A stretch of DNA of 64,000 nt from Neobacillus dielmonensis (GTDB lineage Bacteria; Bacillota; Bacilli; Bacillales; Cytobacillaceae), in NCBI RefSeq assembly GCF_000612665.1, contig NZ_HG942074.1:44904-108903 (forward strand), written 5' to 3'. This document shows, in pieces, positions 9,248 through 16,645 of the stretch. Position numbers and translations under genes: made by a program. Every line of letters begins with the position of its first letter. Within the stretch, counting starts at the first letter, position 1. A model generated the notes under the pieces. That model worked only from the letters and a program-made list of their open reading frames with translations. It made no database searches and was not told where the DNA came from.

Positions 9248-9599
9248 TTTTATCATTGGATTTTTAATCCTAGCAGGGGCTCTACTTTTTCTCATTGCTA
9301 CGTTCGGAGTCATTCGGCTTCCTGACGTTTATACACGAAACCATGCGGCATCAAAGGCGGCTACATTGGGGGTTATGTTTGTGCTGCTGGGGACTTTTCT
9401 ATACTTTTATTCCGTGGAAGGGCATTTTAATTCACGGCTGATTCTTGGAATCGTTTTTCTGTTTTTGACTTCCCCAATTTCGGGTCATTTAATTAACAGG
9501 GCTGCCTATAACTCCGGTGTAAAGCTTTGGGATCAAAGTGTAAGGGATGACTTAAAAGAATATCATAAGAAAATGCAGGATGATTCATCTGCAGATTAA
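9225..9599 (+). CDS. mrpG: Na+/H+ antiporter subunit G (MrpG)
   Basis: Last Mrp subunit, 124 residues from the TTG at 9225, matching the usual Bacillus length. The TTG was chosen because GAAGGGGG lies six bases upstream; a longer frame begins at 9162 but lacks family similarity there. Three membrane helices, with the motif [20 protein letters not shown] and the C-terminal [15 protein letters not shown] segment. The operon ends in a hairpin ten bases after the stop. Confidence 0.95.
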   Translation: MNVTTIVNFIIGFLILAGALLFLIATFGVIRLPDVYTRNHAASKAATLGVMFVLLGTFLYFYSVEGHFNSRLILGIVFLFLTSPISGHLINRAAYNSGVKLWDQSVRDDLKEYHKKMQDDSSAD

Positions 9600-9608
9600 A
9601 ATTGGAAA

Positions 9609-9652
9609 AAGGCTGTCTTGTAAGAGGGTGAACCTTGGATGGGACAGCCTTT
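9609..9652 (+). terminator. terminator of the mrp operon
   Basis: AAGGCTGTC (9609-9617) pairs with GACAGCCTT (9643-9651) around a 25-nt loop. The downstream T-run is short (TTTG). Confidence 0.7.
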
Positions 9653-9671
9653 GTCATGGAAGGGTGAGAGA

Positions 9672-9920
9672 TCACCTTTTTTCCGGCCCTGTAATCCGGA
9701 CATACTCTCGTGGTTTAAATGGTATAGATAATTTCTTGCGATTATCTGTTACCTCAGTATTGCGTGTACTTAATGGCATTAAGGTTAATTGGTTTCTATG
9801 TGTTTCTATGAATTTTACATCATATTCAAGATGGTTTTTTTGTTCCAGAAACCAGGCTGCTGAAAATAAAAGTAGAAATATAAATAAACTTACGACGAGT
9901 TTTATCCTCACTCTATCCAC
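9672..9920 (-). CDS. small hypothetical membrane-anchored protein
   Basis: Short leftward gene convergent with mrp. From the GTG at 9920, three bases after a CGGAGG motif, it encodes about 82 residues; a second GTG three codons on is an alternative start. The N-terminus has one hydrophobic stretch (LVVSLFIFLLLFSAAWFL) that would anchor it in the membrane, followed by a charged tail. I recognise no family. Reality is moderately likely given the ribosome binding site and signal-anchor pattern. Confidence 0.5.
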   Translation of the reverse strand: MDRVRIKLVVSLFIFLLLFSAAWFLEQKNHLEYDVKFIETHRNQLTLMPLSTRNTEVTDNRKKLSIPFKPREYVRITGPEKR

Positions 9921-10141
9921 ACACCTCCGTTTAGGGATTAGTCTGTACATCACCATTAAGTTGATGCATGTCACTCCGCACAGATTGTCGAAATATCCAA
10001 ATTTATGAATGAAGATTCATTTTCCCTATGGTAAGATATAGGTAAAAACTCATGATTAACGATTGATAATAGACATAATAGAGCACAATTCATGGAATTG
10101 TGAAAATGGAACATCCAAACACACTGATGGGGGCACAATAA

Positions 10142-10993
10142 ATGAATAAAATTATTCTCAGCGCAGATAGTACTTGTGATCTTGACGATAGTTTAAAAGA
10201 ACGATACCAAGTTCATTGTCAGCCGCTCCATATCAATTTGGGCGGTGAACAGTACCTGGATGGAGTAGATATTACGCCGGATGACATTTATGAAACTTAT
10301 CAACAGCAACGAATGTTGCCAAAAACATCGGCACCAAATCTAGCGGAATACATCGATTATTTTAAAAAGTGGACGGATGAGGGCTACGAAGTCATCCACA
10401 TCAGTCTTGGGTCGGGGCTTTCCTCTTCCTACCAAAATAGCTGTATCGCTGCCCAAGAGCTTGGCAATGTGTATACCATAGATTCTGGTAATCTATCGAC
10501 AGGAATGGGGCTTCTTGTGATTGAAGCTGCAGAACGAATCGCAAAGGGAATGCCGGCAGCCCAAATCGCAAGAGAGGTCAATGAATTAAGGTCGAAGGTT
10601 CAGGCAAGCTTTGTCATTGATAATCTCACCTATCTTCGTGAGGGTGGCAGATGTTCGGCGCTTACTGCCTTTAGTGCAAATCTATTAAATATTAAACCTT
10701 GTATTGAGGTCGACACTAGCAGTGGAAATATGAACCCAGGGAAAAAATATCGGGGGGCATTGCCAAAGGTTTTAAAACACTACACAAAAGACAAGTTAGA
10801 TGGCCAGGCTAATGTAAAAGCTGACCGGATTTTCATTACCCATTCCGGTACATCTTCTGAGAATATCGAGGTGGTTAAAAACACAATAGGAGAGATTGCC
10901 GACTTTAAGGAAATTTTAGTAACACGTGCGGGTTGCACCATTTCTTCCCATTGTGGGCCAAACACAGTCGGTATCTTATTTATGTCAAACTAA
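10142..10993 (+). CDS. DegV family fatty acid-binding protein
   Basis: A 283-residue protein with the complete DegV fold. The N-terminal ILSADSTCDL motif, the TSAPNLAEY segment near residue 61, the GLSSSYQNS fatty acid-binding loop and the YLREGGRCS motif are all visible. DegV proteins (FakB family) bind fatty acids and can present them to the FakA kinase for phospholipid synthesis. FakA is not in this window, so a role in fatty acid uptake is by family only. The ATG follows GATGGGGG; the gene stands alone. Confidence 0.92.
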   Translation: MNKIILSADSTCDLDDSLKERYQVHCQPLHINLGGEQYLDGVDITPDDIYETYQQQRMLPKTSAPNLAEYIDYFKKWTDEGYEVIHISLGSGLSSSYQNSCIAAQELGNVYTIDSGNLSTGMGLLVIEAAERIAKGMPAAQIAREVNELRSKVQASFVIDNLTYLREGGRCSALTAFSANLLNIKPCIEVDTSSGNMNPGKKYRGALPKVLKHYTKDKLDGQANVKADRIFITHSGTSSENIEVVKNTIGEIADFKEILVTRAGCTISSHCGPNTVGILFMSN

Positions 10994-11040
10994 TGAGTGC
11001 ATTGGCATTCTCCGGACATGACATAGATGAAAAAAATAAT

Positions 11041-11070
11041 AGGCTGTGCCAAAGAGCCTTGGCACAGCCT
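11041..11070. terminator. bidirectional terminator
   Basis: AGGCTGTGCC (11041-11050) pairs with GGCACAGCCT (11061-11070), between the rightward DegV gene and the leftward membrane protein gene whose stop codon lies at its edge. A-rich and T-containing flanks would serve both directions. Confidence 0.75.
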
Positions 11071-11737
11071 ATTTGAATTTAGATTCTTTTGTTTTTCCGC
11101 GGCTTAGTACAATCATTATTGCACAGCCAATATAACCGAATCCCACTGAACCAACTAAGATTTCATACGAATCTTTAACAGAGTCTGGATTGGTAAAAGT
11201 CTTGTTCATGATCGCCATCATAACGATATAAGCAAGAATGACAATGCCAATACCGAGTAAACTTATCCAAACATATCCTTTTGGGGTGTTGATTTCTCGG
11301 CTTAAAACTTTTGAAAGGATGAAAATGATGGCTGATAAGATAGCAATGATAATTAAATATATGATTAATGAAAAAGTGAAGTAGTGAACCTTCTCATCAA
11401 TAAATTCTTCTGCTACACCAGCCCCATACAAGACATTTGAAGTTAAGAAAAGCAGGATGCTGGCTAGTATACAGTAAAAGGAGCTAAAGATGCTCATTTG
11501 TCTGGTACTCTTTAAATGGTTTCGCAGCCATATCCCATAAAGAAAAAGGCCTAAGCTGACTAACATCATCATATATACTGAGATAAGTATAAACTGGTTG
11601 GGAATCATATTTGAAAATTGATAGCAGACCAACGTGAAAAAAGCTGTAATAGCAAAGAAAACCACATTGACAAATATCATATTTTTCATTAAGGTACCAT
11701 TTTCGACGTGGGAAGTTTTTGTTTGCTTTGTTTTCAT
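11069..11737 (-). CDS. hypothetical multi-pass membrane protein
   Basis: A 222-residue protein with about six hydrophobic segments spread from residue 18 to 210 and short charged termini (MKTKQTKTS and KTKESKFK). I recognise no family or catalytic motif. It is monocistronic, divergent from the dipeptidase gene and convergent with the DegV gene. Confidence 0.75.
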   Translation of the reverse strand: MKTKQTKTSHVENGTLMKNMIFVNVVFFAITAFFTLVCYQFSNMIPNQFILISVYMMMLVSLGLFLYGIWLRNHLKSTRQMSIFSSFYCILASILLFLTSNVLYGAGVAEEFIDEKVHYFTFSLIIYLIIIAILSAIIFILSKVLSREINTPKGYVWISLLGIGIVILAYIVMMAIMNKTFTNPDSVKDSYEILVGSVGFGYIGCAIMIVLSRGKTKESKFK

Positions 11738-11987
11738 CTAATATCTCTTTCTAAAAATTATTTTAGTGTACTACCAAAAGTATAAAAAAGTATCATTTGT
11801 TTGTCATTGTTCTTGTGAAAAATGGTCGATTAGAACTAAATTAATTGGTTGAACTAGGAAAAGGCCGCAGCTACAGTTAAGGACAAGACAGTAGAAAGGG
11901 TTACCATGTTTTTTCAGAGCCATTATTATGTTTTCTGCAATTTTTTGTATAAAATAGAATGGAAACCAAAATAGAAAAGGTGAGAAC

Positions 11988-13355
11988 ATGAGTAAATTAT
12001 CTGAGTTTATCTCCACTAATCATGAAAAAAACGTGGAAGAATTAAAGGAATTGCTTCGGATTCCCAGTATTAGTGCCATATCAGACCATAAACAGGACAT
12101 TCAAAAAGCAGCTTCATGGATTGCCAATGAATTAGAAAGAATTGGCTTGGAACATGTGGAAATCGTTCAAACCAAAGGTCATCCCATCATTTATGGAGAT
12201 TGGCTTCATCAGGAAAACGCACCGACTGTCTTAGTCTACGGTCATTATGATGTACAGCCTGTTGACCCTGTTCATTTATGGGAAACTCCTCCGTTTGAAC
12301 CGACCATTCGTGATGAAAAGATCTTTGCCAGAGGTGCAACAGATGACAAAGGGCAAATGTTCTTACATATTAAAGCGGTTGAAGCCTTATTAGAGTCAGA
12401 AGGGAAGTTACCGGTTAATGTAAAATTCTGCATTGAAGGGGAAGAGGAAATCGGAAGTCCTCATCTTCCGCAATTTTTATCCGAGAATAATGAAAAGCTA
12501 TCCGCTGATGTAGTCATTATCTCCGATTCTGATATGTGGGATAGAGGCGTTCCTGCTATTACCTACTCTTTGAGAGGTCTTTGTTCATTAGAATTTACTC
12601 TCAAAACGGCTAATTCTGATTTGCACTCCGGCATGTTCGGCGGGGGAGTCCAAAACGCCAATCATTTATTGGTACAGCTGCTTTCCACCCTACATGATGC
12701 CAACGGAAAAGTAAATGTGGAGCATTTTTATGATGATGTTGTGGAATTGACGGAATTTGAAAAAGAACAAATTAAAGCATTGGGCTTTGACGAAGAGAAG
12801 CTAAAAAAATCGTTGGGGTTAACGGAATTGACCGGTGGAGAACACAATTTCCCTTATCCTGAGAGAATTAGTTCTCGGCCAACATTAGAAATCAATGGGT
12901 TATGGGGCGGATTCCAGGGAGAAGGCACGAAAACGGTTATCCCGAATGAGTCCCATGCGAAAATCACATGCCGCCTGGTTCACAATCAAAACCCTGAAAA
13001 GATCCAGCAATTAATCAAGAAACACATAGAAGAACATACACCAAAAGGCTGTACAATCGAAGTAGCTCTTGGCGATACGGGTAATCCATTTTTAACTCCG
13101 ATTGACAGTCCAATGATTCAAAAAGCGGCTGAGGCCTATGAAAAAGTCTATGGAAAAGCACCTGTTTACAAAAGAGAAGGCGGATCCATTCCGATTGTAT
13201 CGGACTTTAATCAAGCGCTAAATGCTCCGGTTGTCCTGATGGGCTTCGGCTTGCCAGATGAAAATCTTCATGCCCCAAATGAGCACTTTAACTTGGAAAA
13301 CTTTGATAAAGGCATTTTGACGATTTGTACCTTTTTAGAATTAGTTCAAAAATAA
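11988..13355 (+). CDS. M20 family dipeptidase
   Basis: Cytosolic zinc metallopeptidase of 455 residues. The first metal motif YGHYDVQPVDP (residues about 84-94) supplies the zinc histidine and catalytic aspartate, ARGATDDKGQ follows, and EGEEEIGSP (about 151-159) holds the catalytic and metal glutamates. The dimerisation domain (LHSGMFGGGVQNA) and a C-terminal metal histidine region (LHAPNEHFNL) are intact. Family members cleave dipeptides such as Cys-Gly or beta-Ala-His. The ATG follows AAAAGGTGAG. Monocistronic. Confidence 0.93.
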   Translation: MSKLSEFISTNHEKNVEELKELLRIPSISAISDHKQDIQKAASWIANELERIGLEHVEIVQTKGHPIIYGDWLHQENAPTVLVYGHYDVQPVDPVHLWETPPFEPTIRDEKIFARGATDDKGQMFLHIKAVEALLESEGKLPVNVKFCIEGEEEIGSPHLPQFLSENNEKLSADVVIISDSDMWDRGVPAITYSLRGLCSLEFTLKTANSDLHSGMFGGGVQNANHLLVQLLSTLHDANGKVNVEHFYDDVVELTEFEKEQIKALGFDEEKLKKSLGLTELTGGEHNFPYPERISSRPTLEINGLWGGFQGEGTKTVIPNESHAKITCRLVHNQNPEKIQQLIKKHIEEHTPKGCTIEVALGDTGNPFLTPIDSPMIQKAAEAYEKVYGKAPVYKREGGSIPIVSDFNQALNAPVVLMGFGLPDENLHAPNEHFNLENFDKGILTICTFLELVQK

Positions 13356-13456
13356 GATTGAAGCTAGGGGGATTCTTAGGATCCCTTCTTTTGTTTTCCA
13401 GAGGGAGAATGAAAATGATGCAGAAGATTTTACTTGGAAAAATTTATATATTTTCA

Positions 13457-13518
13457 TTGACGTATGAACGAACGTTAATTAATATAAACATATACGATGT
13501 GTATGAACGAACGTTCAT
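13457..13518 (+). promoter_or_regulatory. promoter with two TetR-type operators
   Basis: TTGACG (13457-13462) and TAATAT (13480-13485) are 17 bp apart. The spacer contains ATGAACGAACGTTAAT (13464-13479), and a fuller copy ATGAACGAACGTTCAT (13503-13518) lies just downstream. The second copy has 7-bp arms ATGAACG/CGTTCAT around AA, a form typical of TetR-family operators. The position would block RNA polymerase, and the downstream TetR gene suggests autoregulation of the pair. Confidence 0.8.
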
Positions 13519-13547
13519 GCACAGATGGAATATAGGGAGGGGTAGGT

Positions 13548-14321
13548 TTGGGGGATTTTGTGATAAACAAGAAAGTCGTTAAAACGAATACCTCTGGGAA
13601 TAAAACGCATATTGGAGGAAGTATTGCCATCTCTTTAGTAATGCGGACATTATTGTTTGCTCTTTCAGGGGCCTCGATTGTGGGACTCTTTGTTTTAATG
13701 GGAAACGAGTCGCCCCTGCAGGCGGCGGAAAAATGGTGGCCATTTCAAGCCATCCTGGCGAATATCCTAACATTCCTCATTTTGCGTGGGTTATTAAGTA
13801 AAGAAGGCATTGCTTATTTTTCATTATTTAGTTATAAAAAAGGAAATATAAAGAAGAATGTTATCGAGATATTGTGGCTCTTACTAGTTGGTTTGGCAGC
13901 TGGTGCGATTCCTTTATATTTATTTTCTTACCTCTTGCTGGATTCGGTCATTCCGCCAGATACAATGTTTCAAGAGCTTCCTGTTTGGGCAGCAGTTATT
14001 GCTTTAATTTTATTTCCAATTACTAATGGCCTGGTTGAAACTCCAACCTATATTGGTTACGCTCTACCTAGGATTAAAGGGAAAACGGGTAAGCTTTGGC
14101 CGGCTATTCTTTTGGCCGGTACCTTCCTGGCATTGCAGCACATTGCCCTTCCCTTGGTGTTTGATGTCCCTTACATGCTTTGGAGATTTTTATCCTTCGT
14201 GCCTCTCGCAATGGTCTTAGGCTTTATTTTTACAAAAACAAACCGATTGCTGCCAATCGCCATAGCGCATGGACTCATGGATTTACAGCTTGTAGTACAG
14301 CTGCTCATCATGACATTTTAA
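13548..14321 (+). CDS. CPBP family intramembrane metalloprotease-like protein
   Basis: A 257-residue membrane protein with about seven to eight helices. The start is TTG preceded by GGGAGGGG. The three motifs of CPBP (CAAX/bacteriocin-processing) proteins are present: a glutamate motif ETPTYIGYALPR, a FLALQHIALPL histidine motif and the IAIAHGLMDL motif near the C-terminus. The first motif has a single glutamate rather than the usual EE pair, so activity is not assured. It is co-transcribed with the TetR regulator 23 bases downstream, under the double-operator promoter. Confidence 0.82.
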   Translation: MGDFVINKKVVKTNTSGNKTHIGGSIAISLVMRTLLFALSGASIVGLFVLMGNESPLQAAEKWWPFQAILANILTFLILRGLLSKEGIAYFSLFSYKKGNIKKNVIEILWLLLVGLAAGAIPLYLFSYLLLDSVIPPDTMFQELPVWAAVIALILFPITNGLVETPTYIGYALPRIKGKTGKLWPAILLAGTFLALQHIALPLVFDVPYMLWRFLSFVPLAMVLGFIFTKTNRLLPIAIAHGLMDLQLVVQLLIMTF

Positions 14322-14344
14322 GAAAGAGAGAAAGGAATTAAAAA

Positions 14345-14968
14345 ATGAATAACTCAGTAAAAGATCTAGATAAGACAAGCACAAAGTACAAAATCCTGGA
14401 AACAGCTATTGAGTTATTTTCCCGAAAAGGGTTTTCTGCCGTATCAGTCCGTGATTTAACAAAAGAAGTAGGGATAAAAGAAAGTGCATTATACAATCAC
14501 TTCAAATCCAAAGACCAAATTTTGGAATGGATTTATGACCTTTTCCGTGAACTACATGCAAAAACGAGGCCAACTGAAGAGCAACTTAGGATGATTGTAA
14601 AACATACAACTATTCAGGAGTTTTTAACGCAAGGATTGTCTAATTTCAAACAGGCCGCTGCAGACCCTCTTCATGAAAAAATGTGGCGAATTCTAAATAT
14701 TGAGCAGTTTCGTGATCAACGGGCAAGAGAGATTATTTTAAAAGATGTTTATTATGGAACGATTCGCTTTTTGGAAACGGCACTTCAAGGATTTATGCAG
14801 GAACAGAAAATTAACCAGGAAAACGCAGCGGTTTTAGCTGTAGAATACCAATATCCTTTATTTGCAATGATGACGGAATTTTTGCTGTTGCGGTATGACG
14901 GTAAAGATACACAGGAACTTGAGGAAAAAATGAATCAACATCTATACTACTTCCTGTCTAAACTATGA
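14345..14968 (+). CDS. TetR/AcrR family transcriptional regulator
   Basis: A 207-residue protein. Residues 15-62 form the TetR DNA-binding domain (YKILETAIELFSRKGFSAVS, then the helix-turn-helix GIKESALYNHFKSKDQIL). The C-terminal ligand-binding half is helical and not assigned to a subfamily. It follows the CPBP gene in one transcription unit and probably binds the two TGAACGAACGTTCA-like sites upstream, repressing both genes until an unknown ligand is present. Confidence 0.92.
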   Translation: MNNSVKDLDKTSTKYKILETAIELFSRKGFSAVSVRDLTKEVGIKESALYNHFKSKDQILEWIYDLFRELHAKTRPTEEQLRMIVKHTTIQEFLTQGLSNFKQAAADPLHEKMWRILNIEQFRDQRAREIILKDVYYGTIRFLETALQGFMQEQKINQENAAVLAVEYQYPLFAMMTEFLLLRYDGKDTQELEEKMNQHLYYFLSKL

Positions 14969-15100
14969 AGTTCCGACAGCTAATGACCGTAATTCTATAA
15001 AAACAAACCTTAAAATATATTTTTGAAAACAATGGTATATTATGTAAGGTGAAAGTAAAATAAACATATAGATAGACCATATTAAGGGAGGGAAGGGCAA

Positions 15101-15421
15101 ATGATTATTGTTACGACGGAAAAAATAGCAAACTATAAAATTACAGAAGTGAAGGGACCTGTATTTGGATTAACAGTCAGGGCACGAGGACTTGGAAAAG
15201 ACATCGTGGCATCTCTAAAAGGACTGGTGGGCGGAGAAATCAATCAATATACAGAAATGCTGGAAGATGCCAGAAAACAAGCAATCGACCGGATGGTAGC
15301 GAATGCCCAAGCGATGGGGGCTAATGCCATTATTATGATGCGGTTTGACTCGGGTGAAATCGGCCAAAATATGAGTGAAATCGTTGCTTATGGCACCGCT
15401 GTTATTGCAGAAAAGGAATAG
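15101..15421 (+). CDS. YbjQ/UPF0145 family protein
   Basis: A 106-residue protein with the family pattern: an N-terminal VTTEKIANYKITEVKGPVFG, a central LGKDIVASLKGLVGGEI segment, and a C-terminal GANAIIMMRFDS with AYGTAV. Members form pentamers and were once described as heavy-metal-binding domains; their function is still unclear. The ATG follows GGGAGGGAAGGG. It is 2 bases from the next small gene, and the two share a terminator. Confidence 0.92.
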   Translation: MIIVTTEKIANYKITEVKGPVFGLTVRARGLGKDIVASLKGLVGGEINQYTEMLEDARKQAIDRMVANAQAMGANAIIMMRFDSGEIGQNMSEIVAYGTAVIAEKE

Positions 15422-15423
15422 TT

Positions 15424-15648
15424 ATGAAATGGATTCTTGGCTATTTCGGCTTGCAGATTGTAATCCTCCTTATTTTAGTAATTGGCTCTTGGCTAATTTG
15501 GGACCGGCGCTTAAAAAAAAACCATGGCCAACAAGTGCCTGAAGGCTTTGTACGTACAAATGAGGTGTCTATTGACCCGACAACCAATAAAAAATTGACA
15601 GTTTACTTCAATCCGGATACCGGTGAAAGATTTTATAAGGAAGAATAA
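15424..15648 (+). CDS. small single-pass membrane protein
   Basis: A 74-residue protein with one N-terminal membrane helix (about residues 4-26, ILGYFGLQIVILLILVIGSW) and a hydrophilic tail containing VYFNPDTGERFYKEE. No family recognised. Its start is 2 bases after the YbjQ stop, so it is translated from the same message and may localise or partner that protein. Confidence 0.8.
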   Translation: MKWILGYFGLQIVILLILVIGSWLIWDRRLKKNHGQQVPEGFVRTNEVSIDPTTNKKLTVYFNPDTGERFYKEE

Positions 15649-15685
15649 AAAAAACATCCCCATGTTCGTCATGGGGATGTTTTTT
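15649..15685. terminator. bidirectional terminator between the YbjQ operon and cueP
   Basis: A near-perfect 16-bp stem: AAAAAACATCCCCATG (15649-15664), loop TTCGT, then CATGGGGATGTTTTTT (15670-15685). The A-run and T-run serve both strands; the leftward cueP stop is at 15691. Confidence 0.92.
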
Positions 15686-15690
15686 CATTC

Positions 15691-16227
15691 CTATTGTAGC
15701 TGCATATTGGTGATGCAAGTAGGGTCATTCTCAGAAGTGGAAATTTGGGATTCGGCCTGTTTTCCTTCATGCGTAATTTTGACTTCAAAGGTTTTATCAC
15801 GTGGCAGCCACAAATCCATAAAGCCGTTGGATTGCGATGTAACCGTCTTATCGACAATCACATTTCCCTCCGTGTCCTCTATATATACATCAAACTCTTC
15901 ATTTGCTAGTTCACCTTGACAACCTGTCAAGCTATGACTCGTTCATGGATGGGTTTGTTGGTTATAGGGTGCAATAGACACGAAAAATTGATCCTTTGGT
16001 AAGTCGTAAGTCGTTTCTTTTCCATTCTTTTTAGTGACAATCAATTGTTGAGAGGTAATGGATGCGTTTTGGTCCTTTATTTTGTGTGCGCTATAATCTG
16101 CCACCAATTCCTTTATGTCACTTGGTTGTTTTTCTTTTACAACAGTACCTTCATCTGTACTCTTTCCACTGCAAGCAGTCAACAAACTAGCTATTAGCAA
16201 AGTAACTGTCATGAGTTTTAATTTCAC
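15691..16227 (-). pseudogene. cueP: CueP family copper-binding lipoprotein with an in-frame UGA at a conserved cysteine (nonsense mutation or selenocysteine)
   Basis: Envelope copper-binding protein of 178 residues if read through. The GTG start at 16227 follows AGAGGTGA and gives a lipoprotein signal with lipobox SLLTAC. The reading frame is intact except for one TGA (15945-15943, codon 95), which interrupts HP-(UGA)-TSHSLTGCQGE. Codons before and after are in the same phase, and downstream sequence is typical CueP (NEEFDVYIEDTEGN, DLWLPRDKTF, C171). Salmonella CueP uses a CX7C pair plus a third cysteine near residue 172; here UGA occupies the first cysteine, C103 the second and C171 the third. 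No other damage is seen. A hairpin 11 bases after the UGA fits bacterial SECIS spacing. The simplest alternative is a TGC/TGT to TGA mutation, leaving a 94-residue fragment. Confidence 0.85.
15915..15931 (-). promoter_or_regulatory. SECIS-like hairpin downstream of the cueP UGA
   Basis: In the mRNA, CUUGACA (15931-15925), loop GGU, UGUCAAG (15921-15915) form a perfect 7-bp hairpin. The loop begins 18 nt after the UGA and starts with G, as in bacterial selenocysteine insertion elements. The same bases encode the conserved LTGCQ stretch, so the fold could be accidental. Confidence 0.4.
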
Positions 16228-16554
16228 GGAATAGGCTCACCTCTTTCATATACTATACACAAGTATACTATAAAACATTTATCTCTACGATTTGTCACAA
16301 TAATTTCAATATCATATTGTCATATCCAGTTATTGTTTGAAATTGTTTAATGCCACGGAACTGGCAGTCACCTTTGATTCGGAGAGATGGATAAGTTCTT
16401 TTCTTTTCCATTTGAATATAATTTTTTCAATAAAATATCGGCCTGTTCATAGAAGATTGGAAAGTATCTAAGTATGCTAAACTTCCGTGAAAACTATTAG
16501 TTTGTTGGGAAAGTAAAAAATTTATAAATTAGTTAAAATAGTCTGAAAGTACCG

Positions 16555-16582
16555 TTGTTTATTTCGAGACCCGGAGTATAAT
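16555..16582 (+). promoter_or_regulatory. promoter of the InhA-like protease gene
   Basis: TTGTTT (16555-16560), a 16-bp spacer and a consensus TATAAT (16577-16582), about 64 bases before the TTG start. The rest of the interval from 16228 to 16645 is AT-rich with no gene; it must also hold the leftward cueP promoter, perhaps near the ATACTATA repeats at 16250-16275. Confidence 0.6.
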
Positions 16583-16645
16583 GTTATTTGCTACTAATAA
16601 ATTATTTTTTCAGAATATTAATTTCTACTATTGGGGGAATCCATT

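Noticed and set aside
9580-10008. 142-codon rightward frame after mrpG
   Set aside because: It overlaps the operon terminator and a better leftward candidate, and it lacks a ribosome site and family features.
13325-13582. 85-codon frame between the dipeptidase and CPBP genes
   Set aside because: It covers the double-operator promoter and has no ribosome site.
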